Positions 34,859 through 45,460 of a DNA stretch of 64,000 nucleotides are shown one piece after another. The notes under the pieces are model-generated. The model made no database searches and was not told the origin of the DNA. It saw nothing but the letters and a program-made list of their open reading frames with translations. The stretch comes from Aneurinibacillus sp. Ricciae_BoGa-3 (GTDB taxonomy: Bacteria; Bacillota; Bacilli; Aneurinibacillales; Aneurinibacillaceae), in contig NZ_CP116887.1 in NCBI RefSeq assembly GCF_028421645.1, positions 1,862,001 to 1,926,000 on the forward strand. The letters are read 5' to 3'. The first letter of the stretch is position 1. The number at the start of each line of letters is the position of its first letter. Position numbers and translations under genes: made by a program.

Positions 34859-35599
34859 TTGAAGGGAATTATTATAGCGGGGGGTGTAGGCTCTCGTCTA
34901 TTGCCATTTACTAAGGTTATAAACAAACACTTATTACCTGTTGGCCAGTATCCCATGATTTATCATTCTATCTATAAACTACGACAAGCAGGAATAAAAG
35001 ACATACTTATAATCACCGGGAAGGAACATATAGGTGATGTTGTTTCCTTATTAGGGAGTGGTCATGAGTTTGGAGCAACCTTCACCTATAAGGTTCAAGA
35101 CCTTGCCGGTGGAATTGCACACGCTCTAGGCTTAGCCGAATCCTTTGTTGGTACAGACTGCATGACCGTCATTCTTGGCGACAACATTTTCTCCGATAAA
35201 ATTTTTCCGTATATCAAGAATTTCCTTGCACAAGGTGGCGGTGCAAAGATCTTAATTAAAGAGGTTGAAGATCCTAAAAGGTACGGAGTTGCTGAACTTG
35301 GGAGAAATAAAGTCGTAAATATTGAAGAAAAGCCGGTCCTTCCCAAATCATCTTATGCTGTAACAGGAATCTATATGTACGATTCTACTGTATTTCACAT
35401 TATCAAAACGTTAAAACCATCAGCACGCGGAGAACTTGAAATTACAGATGTAAATAATGCTTATATTCAATGTGGAAAATTAACTTTTGACGTGCTAAAT
35501 GGATGCTGGGTTGATGCAGGTACCCATGCTTCTTTAGCAAAAGCAAATGAACTATTTAAAGATTATAAACTGGATTGGGCGAATATTCATGAAAATTAA
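34859..35599 (+). CDS. rmlA: Glucose-1-phosphate thymidylyltransferase
   Basis: 246 residues from TTG 34859, with AGAGGTGA five bases upstream; this start gives the usual MKGIIIAGGVGSRL. The nucleotide-binding G-x-G-x-R-L signature, LPVGQYPMI, VILGDNIF (about residues 103-110) and IEEKP are conserved. The length matches the short SpsI-type enzymes. It makes dTDP-glucose from dTTP and glucose-1-phosphate, the first step to dTDP-rhamnose and to other dTDP-6-deoxysugars. Its end overlaps rmlC by 11 bases. Confidence 0.92.
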   Translation: MKGIIIAGGVGSRLLPFTKVINKHLLPVGQYPMIYHSIYKLRQAGIKDILIITGKEHIGDVVSLLGSGHEFGATFTYKVQDLAGGIAHALGLAESFVGTDCMTVILGDNIFSDKIFPYIKNFLAQGGGAKILIKEVEDPKRYGVAELGRNKVVNIEEKPVLPKSSYAVTGIYMYDSTVFHIIKTLKPSARGELEITDVNNAYIQCGKLTFDVLNGCWVDAGTHASLAKANELFKDYKLDWANIHEN

Positions 35600-36134
35600 C
35601 GAAACGAAGTTAGATGGAGTGCTGGTAATCGAACCAGATGTGTTTTGTGACCGGAGAGGGTTCTTTATGGAAAGTTATAATGAATCTGCGTTTAACGAAT
35701 TAGGTCTCCATGTCAGATTTTTACAGGATAATCACTCTCTATCTATAAATTGTGGAACCATTCGAGGGCTCCATTACCAATTAAACCCAAAGACACAAAC
35801 TAAACTCGTTCGGGTTTTAACAGGCGTTATTTATGATGTGGTTGTAGATATAAGGAAAAACTCACCTACTTTTGGTCAATATATTAGTGTGATTTTAAGT
35901 GAGGAGAATAAAAGGGAATTGCTTATCCCAAAGGGTTATGCACATGGTTTTTGTACACTAGCACCAAATACACAAGTAGCGTACAAAGTCGATGAGTATT
36001 ATTCTCCTGATCATGATAGGGGTATTTTATGGAGTGATCCGGATATAGGAATAGAGTGGCCTACATCCAATCCAGTTCTTTCTAAGAAAGATGAACACCA
36101 TCCTTTACTAAAAGATGCAGACCTCATTATTTAA
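35589..36134 (+). CDS. rmlC: dTDP-4-dehydrorhamnose 3,5-epimerase
   Basis: 181 residues, cupin fold. GLHYQLNPKTQTKLVRVLTG (seen around residues 58-77) contains the catalytic His and the dTDP-contacting residues, RRGFFMESY and IPKGYAHGFCTL follow family pattern, and YKVDEYYSPDHDRGI carries the catalytic Tyr. It epimerises dTDP-4-keto-6-deoxyglucose to the L-lyxo form. It overlaps rmlA, and rmlB follows 18 bases later. Confidence 0.94.
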   Translation: MKINETKLDGVLVIEPDVFCDRRGFFMESYNESAFNELGLHVRFLQDNHSLSINCGTIRGLHYQLNPKTQTKLVRVLTGVIYDVVVDIRKNSPTFGQYISVILSEENKRELLIPKGYAHGFCTLAPNTQVAYKVDEYYSPDHDRGILWSDPDIGIEWPTSNPVLSKKDEHHPLLKDADLII

Positions 36135-36152
36135 TAAGAAAGAAGAGATTAC

Positions 36153-37118
36153 ATGAATTTATTAGTTATCGGTGGAGCAGGTTTTATTGGAACTAATTTT
36201 GTTTACTATATACTGGAAAAATATACAGATTATAAGGTTATTAACCTTGATGCATTAACTTATGCGGGCAATTTAGAAAATCTCAAAGAAATTGAGGGTC
36301 ATAGTAACTATACATTTGTAAAAGGAAATATCACAAACCGACAACTCGTTGATTATGTCATGAAAACATACGCCATCGATGTCATTGTAAATTTTGCTGC
36401 TGAGTCTCATGTAGATAGAAGTATTAACAATCCAGACATTTTTACGCAAACCAACATAATAGGAACACAAGTACTTTTAGATATAGCAAAAAAGTTCCAA
36501 ATTGCAAAGTATGTTCAAATTTCAACGGATGAGGTGTATGGTTCTTTAGGTGATTCCGGTTATTTTACTGAGGACACACCGCTGGCACCTAATAGTCCCT
36601 ATTCAGCTAGTAAGGCCAGTGCGGATTTGATGGTACGCGCCTACCATGAAACTTTTGGACTCAATGTAAATATTACACGCTGTTCAAATAACTACGGCCC
36701 TTATCACTTCCCAGAAAAACTTATCCCGCTTACTATCACCAAAGCTTTACAGGATGAACCCATACCTATTTATGGAACAGGACATAACATACGTGATTGG
36801 TTGCACGTAAAAGATCATTGTTCAGCCATTGATCTAGTTCTTCATCAGGGGAAATCAGGTGAAGTATATAATATTGGCGGTCATAATGAGCGTAAAAACA
36901 TTGAAGTCGTTGAATTGATTCTTGAAAAATTAGGGAAATCAAAGGAGCTAATTGCATTTGTCACAGATCGCCCAGGTCATGACAAGCGTTATGCGATTGA
37001 CCCTACCAAGATTATCACATATTTAGGTTGGAAACCCCACTATACATTTGATAAAGGGATTACGGAAACGATCCAATGGTACATTGATAATCAAGAGTGG
37101 TGGATGAAGCTTAAATGA
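36153..37118 (+). CDS. rmlB: dTDP-glucose 4,6-dehydratase
   Basis: 321 residues, extended SDR. GGAGFIGTNF binds NAD (residues 6-15), NFAAESHVDRSI and STDEVYGSLG follow, and the catalytic YSASK (about 147-151) is present, as is the Asp-Glu pair of TDE used for dehydration. It converts dTDP-glucose to dTDP-4-keto-6-deoxyglucose, the branch point to rhamnose and to amino-dideoxysugars made by the aminotransferase at 46.1-47.2 kb. Its end overlaps the rmlD start (ATGA). Confidence 0.95.
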   Translation: MNLLVIGGAGFIGTNFVYYILEKYTDYKVINLDALTYAGNLENLKEIEGHSNYTFVKGNITNRQLVDYVMKTYAIDVIVNFAAESHVDRSINNPDIFTQTNIIGTQVLLDIAKKFQIAKYVQISTDEVYGSLGDSGYFTEDTPLAPNSPYSASKASADLMVRAYHETFGLNVNITRCSNNYGPYHFPEKLIPLTITKALQDEPIPIYGTGHNIRDWLHVKDHCSAIDLVLHQGKSGEVYNIGGHNERKNIEVVELILEKLGKSKELIAFVTDRPGHDKRYAIDPTKIITYLGWKPHYTFDKGITETIQWYIDNQEWWMKLK

Positions 37119-37963
37119 GAATACTCGTTACAGGTGCCACAGGTCAGCTTGGTATGGATTCGGTGTACTGCCTAAATAAAGTGGGATACGACGTTTACGG
37201 ATGTACGCGCGAACAACTAGACATTACGGATAACCAAGAGGTATATGAAATTATTAACCAAGTGAAACCGGATGTTGTCCTTCATACAGCTGCCTATACG
37301 AAAGTAGATGACGCAGAGCTACAGCCAGAGACAGCTTATCGCATCAATGCCTACGGAACCCGGAATGTTGCATGTGCTTGCGAACAGATAGGGGGAAAAC
37401 TCGTCTATATTAGTACGGATTATGTGTTTGATGGCAAAAGTTCAAAGCCTTATAACGAGTTTGAAGCTCCTTCCCCTATAGGTGTGTATGGGAAGTCAAA
37501 GTTAGCAGGAGAACAATTTGTCAGACAATTTAGTTCTAGATATTTTATCGTACGTACTTCATGGGTATATGGGGCTCATGGAACCAACTTTGTAAAAACA
37601 ATGCTTAAAATGACCAAGGAACGAAATGAAATCAGAGTTGTCTATGATCAGATTGGCTCCCCTACCTATACTGTAGACTTGGCTAGATTCATAGGAAATC
37701 TTATAACAACAGATTTATACGGAACATACCATGCGTCCAATTCAGGTTCTTGCTCATGGTATGAATTTGCTAAGGCAATTTTTGAAGAAGCGGGTATCTC
37801 TCATGTTAAGGTAAGCCCAGTCACTACTAACGAATTTCCAAGGCCCGCTCCCCGTCCCCCTTATTCGGTCATGGATAATATGGCCATTCGATTAAACGGT
37901 TTTGAGCCCCTGCCGTGTTGGAAGGAATCCCTAGAGAAATTAATAAAACAATTAAAAAGTTAA
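37115..37963 (+). CDS. rmlD: dTDP-4-dehydrorhamnose reductase
   Basis: 282 residues, SDR family. GATGQLGMD binds NADPH (residues 6-14), VLHTAAYTKVDDAE (about 64-77), STDYVFDG and the catalytic YGKSKLAGE (about 126-134) are present. It completes dTDP-L-rhamnose. Start overlaps rmlB by 4 bases, so the set rmlA-C-B-D is one coupled unit. B. subtilis spsIJKL is the functional counterpart in spore crust polysaccharide synthesis. Confidence 0.94.
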   Translation: MRILVTGATGQLGMDSVYCLNKVGYDVYGCTREQLDITDNQEVYEIINQVKPDVVLHTAAYTKVDDAELQPETAYRINAYGTRNVACACEQIGGKLVYISTDYVFDGKSSKPYNEFEAPSPIGVYGKSKLAGEQFVRQFSSRYFIVRTSWVYGAHGTNFVKTMLKMTKERNEIRVVYDQIGSPTYTVDLARFIGNLITTDLYGTYHASNSGSCSWYEFAKAIFEEAGISHVKVSPVTTNEFPRPAPRPPYSVMDNMAIRLNGFEPLPCWKESLEKLIKQLKS

Positions 37964-38066
37964 CAATGGAAATAACCCATTTAAATAGTCCAGGAATCCA
38001 AAAATGGGATGACAGGAACATCCCATCATAGATGTGTAGGTGAATTTAAGAAAAGGGGAGGCTTGT

Positions 38067-39038
38067 TTGAGAGATCTTAAAATTTTATTTGTAAAGTCTG
38101 GATACGATGTTCCTTATTGGCCATTAGATAGGGGAATTGCTGAAGGCTTCAAAGGGGTCGTTAAACAACTTTATGTGGCAGCGCCAAATGAGAATATAGC
38201 AGAAATCGGTCAAAAAATGGAACCTGATTTAGTTGTAGTATTTAATGGCTATAAATTACCCCTCAGTGAGGTACAATCTTTAAATAAAACTGGCATTAAA
38301 ACAGCAATCTGGATGACGGATGACCCTTATCATACGGATATTACGAAACTTATTGCTTGCTATTATGATTTCGTGTTTACCCAAGAAATAAATTGTATTT
38401 CTTATTATAGATCATTAGGGTGCCGCAATGTTTTTCATCTTCCGCTCGCTGCAGACCCCAGTGTTTTTGAGCCAAAAAGTGTTGATGCGAGGTATAGGAA
38501 GGATATTTTATTTGTTGGCAGTGCTTTTTCGAATCGTGTATCTTTTTTTGATGCGGTTGCAGAATACCTATCGAGTAAAAATGTCCTCATATCAGGATTG
38601 TGGTGGGATCGCCTTAGCAACTATCCATTATTAAAGCAGAAAATTAATCTAAATCATTGGATGTCCCCCGAGGAAACAGCCAACTATTACAATGGCGCGA
38701 AAATTGTGATCAATATGCACCGTTCACATGATGATCAATTTCAAAAGCTTAATAGTAACAATATACAAGCATTATCTCTTAATCCGAGAACATTTGAAAT
38801 TTCTGCATGCGGGGCTTTTCAATTGACAGATATTCGTGAAGATTTAGCCAAGTTTTATACACCAGGATATGATATTGCCACATATAAAACACCAAATGAA
38901 ATGATCGAAAAGATTGAATATTATCTTAAATATGAAGAAGAGAGAAAAATCATGGGGGAAAGAGCTCAAAACCTTATTCAAAAACAGCATAGTTTTTTGC
39001 ATAGAGTTTCAGAGTTACTAGATGTAGTTTTTCGTTAA
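38067..39038 (+). CDS. cgeB: CgeB-family glycosyltransferase
   Basis: 323 residues from TTG 38067 with AAAAGGGGAGG five bases upstream. Single-domain GT-B-like protein of the CgeB (spore maturation) family: VVVFNGYKLP, WMTDDPYHTDIT (about residues 88-99), DFVFTQEINCISYYRSLGC, LPLAADPSVF, DILFVGSAF and the C-terminal SLNPRTFEISACGAFQLTD (about 246-264). In B. subtilis CgeB is a mother-cell protein that glycosylates the spore crust. A paralogue lies at 49364-50365. Residue pattern is well kept, so it is probably active. Confidence 0.85.
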   Translation: MRDLKILFVKSGYDVPYWPLDRGIAEGFKGVVKQLYVAAPNENIAEIGQKMEPDLVVVFNGYKLPLSEVQSLNKTGIKTAIWMTDDPYHTDITKLIACYYDFVFTQEINCISYYRSLGCRNVFHLPLAADPSVFEPKSVDARYRKDILFVGSAFSNRVSFFDAVAEYLSSKNVLISGLWWDRLSNYPLLKQKINLNHWMSPEETANYYNGAKIVINMHRSHDDQFQKLNSNNIQALSLNPRTFEISACGAFQLTDIREDLAKFYTPGYDIATYKTPNEMIEKIEYYLKYEEERKIMGERAQNLIQKQHSFLHRVSELLDVVFR

Positions 39039-39244
39039 AGAACTTTTCTGGTATAAAAATGCAATAGATAGTTCGCATTTTTAATCATTTGAAGAAATGT
39101 GGGCAACATTCGCTTTTTAATCTAAGTAAGGCTTACGCCGTTACCTCATCAGCTTTTTAAACATAGGATAATAGAAAAGCTTTTAATATTTGTCGAGTAT
39201 ATAAAATTACTAAGCTTTACCATTTTGCAGAAAAACATGGATAA

Positions 39245-40237
<993 letters not shown>

Positions 40238-40307
40238 AATCGTTCTCCTTTTTTACGTAGTTGATCGGAAATTATGTTAATTACTAACAAAAATAGTTGT
40301 TTGAAAG

Positions 40308-41432
40308 ATGGTAGACTTGATGACTAACAAACCAATTAACATTCATTATAGAGGATCTGTATTTGAACCAACAGGGTATGCAAAAGTAAGTCGCAGTTTA
40401 ATGCTGGAGATGGCCAGACTGGGGGCATCCATTAAATTCACCCCGTGTATTCAAGAGGCTGTAAGCGACTTTTTAGACTCGGATACAGTGTCGTTATTAA
40501 ATAGTCTTCATCATAATCCCCTTCCTGATAACCATATCGTATTATTTAATTTCATTCCTACCTTTTTAATGAAAGATAATCCAAAAAATTTTCATATTGG
40601 TCTAACTATGTTCGAATGTAACAGGCTCCCACTAGGCTGGGAAGATAAATGTAATCAAATGGATGAGATCTGGGTTCCCTCTACATTTAATTATCATACT
40701 TTTGTTGACAGTGGAGTCCTGCCTGCCAAGCTTAGAGTGATGCCGTTGGGCGTCGATACCAATATTTTTCGCCGTCAATCACCTTTGTTGGAAATTGAAG
40801 GAAAACGAAATTTTGCGTTTTTAACCCTTGCTTCGAGTTGGGATTCCAGGAAGGGCTTTGAGAGCTTATTGCGAGCATTTTTTGAAGAGTTTCGAGAGGA
40901 CGAAGATGTTAGCTTAATAGTTAAGACCCGAGTAGCGAGTCAAGAAGAAACTTTTCAACAACAGTCTAGAATTAATCAGATTGCCGAAGAAATTTCTGGA
41001 ATTAGAAGGCACTCAGTAATTTTAATTTCTACAAGAGAAAATTGGACGGATGCTAGGCTCGCTCAATTATACAACAGTGCCAACTGTTATGTTCTGCCTA
41101 CTCACGGTGAGGGTTGGAACATGACTGTAATGGAAGCAATGGCTGTGGGACTTCCCGTCATAACCACGAATTGGTCCGCTCACCTGGATTTTATCAATAA
41201 TACAAATGGTTATCTGATAGAAGTACAAGGTTTTCAGAAGATACATGCATGGAACACAGATTTATTTTACAGTCAACCCAATAAAGAACATCTTAAACAT
41301 TTAATGAGACATGTTTATCAGAACCCTTCTGAAGCTGTCCAAAAAGCAAGGATTGCCCAGGAGATGGTAACAAACAACTATACATGGGCTAAAAGTGCGA
41401 AAAGGATGCTGAATAGGATTCAAGAAATTTAA
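40308..41432 (+). CDS. Glycosyltransferase family 4-like
   Basis: 374 residues, GT-B fold. The N-terminal part INIHYRGSVFEPTGYAKVSR resembles that of the next gene product, so the two are paralogues. The C-terminal lobe carries ASSWDSRKGFESLLRAF (about residues 178-194), PTHGEGWNMTVMEAMAVGLP (about 265-284) and the E-x7-E type motif of retaining GT4 enzymes. ATG 40308 or 40320 may be the start; neither has a strong ribosome site. Donor and acceptor unknown; role inferred from the cluster. Confidence 0.8.
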   Translation: MVDLMTNKPINIHYRGSVFEPTGYAKVSRSLMLEMARLGASIKFTPCIQEAVSDFLDSDTVSLLNSLHHNPLPDNHIVLFNFIPTFLMKDNPKNFHIGLTMFECNRLPLGWEDKCNQMDEIWVPSTFNYHTFVDSGVLPAKLRVMPLGVDTNIFRRQSPLLEIEGKRNFAFLTLASSWDSRKGFESLLRAFFEEFREDEDVSLIVKTRVASQEETFQQQSRINQIAEEISGIRRHSVILISTRENWTDARLAQLYNSANCYVLPTHGEGWNMTVMEAMAVGLPVITTNWSAHLDFINNTNGYLIEVQGFQKIHAWNTDLFYSQPNKEHLKHLMRHVYQNPSEAVQKARIAQEMVTNNYTWAKSAKRMLNRIQEI

Positions 41433-41475
41433 CGTTTAATGATCATACACTTCTAAAGTGGAAGGGGGGACATAA

Positions 41476-43053
41476 GTGGTACAAATTGTATGGAAAGGTT
41501 CTGTATTTGATCATTCAGGTTATAGCAGAGCTTCGAGGGAGTGCCTGTTAGCCCTTTACCTTAAAGGGATAAAAGTTAAACTCGACTTAATTCGGAACAG
41601 TTGGCCCCATTACGCACTCTCACCAGATCAAGAAAGAACTTTCAATCAAATGATGGCAGCAAACATCTCTGGACAATCGCTGTATATTCAGCACCAAACG
41701 CCAGATATGTGGGAACAAAAGCCTTGGCCATCGGTCGGATTCACGTACTGGGAAACATCCAAAATTCCCGATAACTGGATAAGCAAATGTCATCAAATGG
41801 ATGCGGTCTTCGTTTCGAGTGATCATAACCTTCATTTATTTCGACAATCAGGAGTAAGTGTACCACTATTTAAAATTAGGCCCTGTCTTTCTCCATTAAC
41901 TTTAGATGCATCGTTAATGAGAATTCCACCATATGTTCATCAACTCCCCTCTTTTCGCTTTTTATCCATTTCTACTTGGATTGAAAGAAAAGGTTTTGAT
42001 CGTTTGCTTAAAGCCTATTTTGAAGCATTTTCTTCGGCAGAAGATGTGGTTTTGATTATTAAAGCTATCGGCGGCCATAATGTGGAACAACTGGTATTCG
42101 CAGAAAGCCGAAAGTACCGTAACCCGGGCAGGGTTTATATTGATACACAATTTAGAGACGAATCTGAAATGGATGGGTTATATAGAAGCTGCCAGGCGTT
42201 TGTCCTTGCCAGCAGGGGGGAAGGTGTAGGTTACCCTTTTCTGGAGGCAGGTGCCCGCGGACTTCCGGTGATTGCGACGGGATGGGGAGGGCACACCGAC
42301 TTTCTAAATGAAGCAAACAGTTATTTAATTCCCTACCAACTTGTCCCAGTGAAGCCGCAATCTTATTATTACGGTTACCAGCCTGAACAAATGTGGGCGG
42401 AAGTTTCTATTGAGCATTTAAAACAAGCAATGAGACGCGTCTATGAAAATTATGGTGAAGCTGCAGCAAAAGCTGCCCAATTAAAAAGCTTCATTGCTCA
42501 AACCCATACTTATGACCAGGTTGCCACGGATATTATCACGGCGGCCAACCAACTAATAGGAGGAAAAAACCCTTCACAAATTACTTCTTGTTCCATAAGT
42601 GGTGAGAGACTAATTCAAAGGCTTTACGAGCTATATAGAAAAGACGGATCCGAATTTGTTATTCAATTATATAGGGAGCTATTAGAAATAGAACCAAACC
42701 CGAGAGATGTTGAATATTTCAGACATTTTCTAGCAGCTGGCCATAGCAAAATGGCGATAACGGGCGCCATACTACACAGATACAAGTTGGATTTTGATCG
42801 ATCCCTTAGAATGCATGGCAAAAGCAGCCAAACCATTCATGCTATTTTTCGGACATTTTATCATTCCGATGATACCCTATATGTCCAGAGCCTTTATCGG
42901 CAAATTTTATTGCGTGAACCAGACGAAGGAGGACTGCACTCCCATCTAGATTATCTGAGATGGCGGGGAGATCGTGTAAGCGTGCTGTTAAATTTTTTAA
43001 CATCACCTGAATGCAATGCACTTCTTGCTACTGCTAATCCTCCCTGGCTGTAA
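41476..43053 (+). CDS. Glycosyltransferase family 4 with C-terminal DUF4214 pair
   Basis: 525 residues, GTG start behind GGAAGGGGGG. Residues 1-370 are a GT-B enzyme like the upstream product (VWKGSVFDHSGYSRASR; SISTWIERKGFDRLLKAYF; ASRGEGVGYPFLEAGARGLP). Residues about 375-525 contain two DUF4214-like units: RLIQRLYELYRKDGSEFVIQ and LYVQSLYRQILLREPDEGG, each a helical module. The same pair begins the next protein. DUF4214 occurs in surface-linked and glycosyltransferase proteins; its function is unknown, possibly acceptor binding. Confidence 0.8.
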   Translation: MVQIVWKGSVFDHSGYSRASRECLLALYLKGIKVKLDLIRNSWPHYALSPDQERTFNQMMAANISGQSLYIQHQTPDMWEQKPWPSVGFTYWETSKIPDNWISKCHQMDAVFVSSDHNLHLFRQSGVSVPLFKIRPCLSPLTLDASLMRIPPYVHQLPSFRFLSISTWIERKGFDRLLKAYFEAFSSAEDVVLIIKAIGGHNVEQLVFAESRKYRNPGRVYIDTQFRDESEMDGLYRSCQAFVLASRGEGVGYPFLEAGARGLPVIATGWGGHTDFLNEANSYLIPYQLVPVKPQSYYYGYQPEQMWAEVSIEHLKQAMRRVYENYGEAAAKAAQLKSFIAQTHTYDQVATDIITAANQLIGGKNPSQITSCSISGERLIQRLYELYRKDGSEFVIQLYRELLEIEPNPRDVEYFRHFLAAGHSKMAITGAILHRYKLDFDRSLRMHGKSSQTIHAIFRTFYHSDDTLYVQSLYRQILLREPDEGGLHSHLDYLRWRGDRVSVLLNFLTSPECNALLATANPPWL

Positions 43054-43101
43054 ATTTTTTTCGGCTAATTTTTACTACATGTATGTTCAGGAGGGAGCGG
43101 T

Positions 43102-44322
43102 TTGAGAATCATTCAAAGGTTACATGACATATACCAAAAAGACGGATCTGAATTTGTTGTTTTATTATATAAGGAACTCATGCATCGGGAACCAGCTCCT
43201 GGGGAGCTACAACACCATCGAGACTTTTTACCGGCTGGCCAAAATAAAATAGCCATTGTGGCTTCCTTAATACAAAACTGTGAAAGAGATTTCAATCAAC
43301 CTCTTAAAATCCTTAGCAAAAATAATTCAACAATAAATGAGGTTTTACAGACGTTTTATCAGTCGAGTGAAACCCAATACGTTCAGAGTCTTTATCGGGA
43401 ACTATTGTTTCGTGAACCGGATGAGGGAGGATTGCAGAGTTTTGTGCATTTTCTCAGACAGGGTGGTGGCCGTCTTTCAGTCCTCATCTCCATCTTAACA
43501 TCACCCGAATGCACGGCTCTTCTAGCAGCTGAAAACCCACCATGGAGAATGAATCTTCAAAATTTGGTCAGTTTCATTATCCCTACCTTTAATCAAATCG
43601 ACCTGGTAAAACAATGTGTGAAGTCTCTTAAAGATACAGTTTCACAAATTGCATATGAAATAATTGTTGTTGATGACGGGAGTCAACAACATATTCAACA
43701 GCAGCTTCTTAATTGGAGCAGACTAGAAAACGTGACAGTCGTACTAAAGGGTTCCAATGAGGGATTCAGTCGAACCGTAAATGAAGGCATAAAACGTGCA
43801 AAGGGTAAATATGTTTTATTGGTAAACAATGACGTCATTTTCCAAGATCGGGAATGGCTGATAAAAATGATAAATGCCATGCACAGTTCAGCTGCCATCG
43901 GTGTTGTAGGAGCAAGGCTGCTTTATCCAGATCAAACCATTCAGCACGGGGGGATTGCGCCTGAGGGAACTGGCTTTTGTCATAGGTATCGCGGATTGCC
44001 CGGTGATTTTTGGTCCGCGGCTGCCGTAGAAGATGTTCATGCTGTAACAGGTGCTCTGTTTTTAATAAATCAAGAGGTGATTGCGGATATTGGGCTGTTC
44101 TCTGAAGATTATTTTACGGCGTATGAAGATATTGATTTTTGTTATAGAGCCCGTTTAAAAGGCTGGAGAATTATTTATTGCGGCCAAGCCAGTGCCATTC
44201 ATTTGGAAGGAAAGACAAGGGGAGCATTTGTTAGAAATAGTTACTACACTCAGAAGGAATTTGAAGCTATGAAACAGTTTGAAATGAAATGGAGTGAGTA
44301 TTTTGGCATACTTAAAACGTAA
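43102..44322 (+). CDS. DUF4214 pair fused to family 2 glycosyltransferase
   Basis: 406 residues, TTG start with AGGAGGGAGCGG upstream. Residues 1-150 repeat the DUF4214 pair that ends the previous protein (RIIQRLHDIYQKDGSEFVVL, YVQSLYRELLFREPDEGG, then SPECTALLAAENPPW). Residues 155-400 form a GT-A family 2 domain with VSFIIPTFNQIDLV, VDDGSQQ, LLVNNDVIF (metal site) and FTAYEDIDFCYRARLKGW. The order is reversed with respect to the upstream gene, so the module was copied to the other end. The end overlaps the next gene by about 20 bases. Confidence 0.85.
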   Translation: MRIIQRLHDIYQKDGSEFVVLLYKELMHREPAPGELQHHRDFLPAGQNKIAIVASLIQNCERDFNQPLKILSKNNSTINEVLQTFYQSSETQYVQSLYRELLFREPDEGGLQSFVHFLRQGGGRLSVLISILTSPECTALLAAENPPWRMNLQNLVSFIIPTFNQIDLVKQCVKSLKDTVSQIAYEIIVVDDGSQQHIQQQLLNWSRLENVTVVLKGSNEGFSRTVNEGIKRAKGKYVLLVNNDVIFQDREWLIKMINAMHSSAAIGVVGARLLYPDQTIQHGGIAPEGTGFCHRYRGLPGDFWSAAAVEDVHAVTGALFLINQEVIADIGLFSEDYFTAYEDIDFCYRARLKGWRIIYCGQASAIHLEGKTRGAFVRNSYYTQKEFEAMKQFEMKWSEYFGILKT

Positions 44323-45331
44323 AGACATTGTTTATGTATTGGAAGCGACTGGCGTTTCAGGAGGAATTAAAAACGTCTTTGAGCATGTCAACCATTTACA
44401 TGACATGGGTTACAGAGTTCATTTATTTGCCCTTGACTATCAACCGAACTGGTTCCATCTGAAAGTACAAATAAGGAAGTTTAATAACTATCAGGAAATG
44501 TTACACATACTAAAGATGATGGATGCCATCAAAGTAGCCACCTGGTGGAAGACACTGGATCTCGTTTTAACCAGTTGCGATCCGCAACAAGGGGGACGCG
44601 GAATCCCTTTTTACCTCGTACAAGATATTGAGGAAAGTTATTATCCGGATTCACCTAATATGCAGGAAAAAGTACGCCAGACATACAAGACGAGCGTCAA
44701 TTTCCTAACGATTGCGGACTGGACGACACAGCAGTTGGCTGAACGTTTTCATAAACAGGCGACAAACGTTTCAATCGCAATTGATCTCAATCTTTTCAAA
44801 CCAAATAGAACCTATTATTACGATCCGTTCCGTATTCTAGCTTGCAGTCGAAATAGCCAACATCTAAAGGGATTTGGCATCACAGCTGAAGCTGTAGAAA
44901 TAGTTTACAGAAAATTAAGCAGAATATCACTGTTCACATTTGGCCCTGAGCCACCAAATAGAATTCAGGCGCCAACTAGACATTTTCCCGTGCCTAACGA
45001 TACCACCGTCGCTGACCTTTATGCGAACTGCGGGGTTTTTGTACAAACCTCATTTCATGAAGGCTTTGGCATGCCAATACTTGAGGCAATGGCATGTGGT
45101 GCACCGGTAGTTACCACGAAGGCGGAAGGGAACGAGGAATTTTGTATTAACGAATACAATTGTCTTATGGTGGATAAAGGAGATGTGGAGGGAGTAGCGA
45201 ACGCCATTTATAGAGTTTTAACGGACGGCGAACTCAGAAACCATATTTCCGCTAATGGAATCAACACAGCTCAGAAATATAATTGGTCTAGGGTAATGAA
45301 TAATTTGGATAATGTGTTTAGCGCATATTAA
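44303..45331 (+). CDS. Glycosyltransferase family 4
   Basis: 342 residues from TTG 44303 (GGAGTGA five bases upstream; GTG 44294 is the alternative). GT-B fold: VLEATGVSGGIKNVFEHVNHL at the N-terminus, PFYLVQDIEESYY (about residues 110-122), ACSRNSQHLKGF and the donor-site motif QTSFHEGFGMPILEAMACGAP (about 250-270). It overlaps the upstream gene, so it belongs to the same transcript, which ends at the long hairpin at 45.35 kb. Confidence 0.84.
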   Translation: MAYLKRKDIVYVLEATGVSGGIKNVFEHVNHLHDMGYRVHLFALDYQPNWFHLKVQIRKFNNYQEMLHILKMMDAIKVATWWKTLDLVLTSCDPQQGGRGIPFYLVQDIEESYYPDSPNMQEKVRQTYKTSVNFLTIADWTTQQLAERFHKQATNVSIAIDLNLFKPNRTYYYDPFRILACSRNSQHLKGFGITAEAVEIVYRKLSRISLFTFGPEPPNRIQAPTRHFPVPNDTTVADLYANCGVFVQTSFHEGFGMPILEAMACGAPVVTTKAEGNEEFCINEYNCLMVDKGDVEGVANAIYRVLTDGELRNHISANGINTAQKYNWSRVMNNLDNVFSAY

Positions 45332-45346
45332 AGAACAGGTTGTAAA

Positions 45347-45393
45347 CGGGGTCAATCCAGAAGACATCTCATATGCCTTCTGGATTGACCCCG
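45347..45393. terminator. Long perfect inverted repeat between convergent genes, probable bidirectional terminator
   Basis: CGGGGTCAATCCAGAAG (45347-45363) and CTTCTGGATTGACCCCG (45377-45393) pair over 17 bp with a 13-base loop. No clear T-run follows on either strand, so termination rests mainly on the hairpin. It separates the plus-strand glycosyltransferases from the minus-strand aminosugar genes. Confidence 0.6.
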
Positions 45394-45460
45394 CTTCGGT
45401 TAGCGTATTGAATATCATTTGATGACCTTTGAATTGTTTTTATGATAGGAGGTAAGGGGA

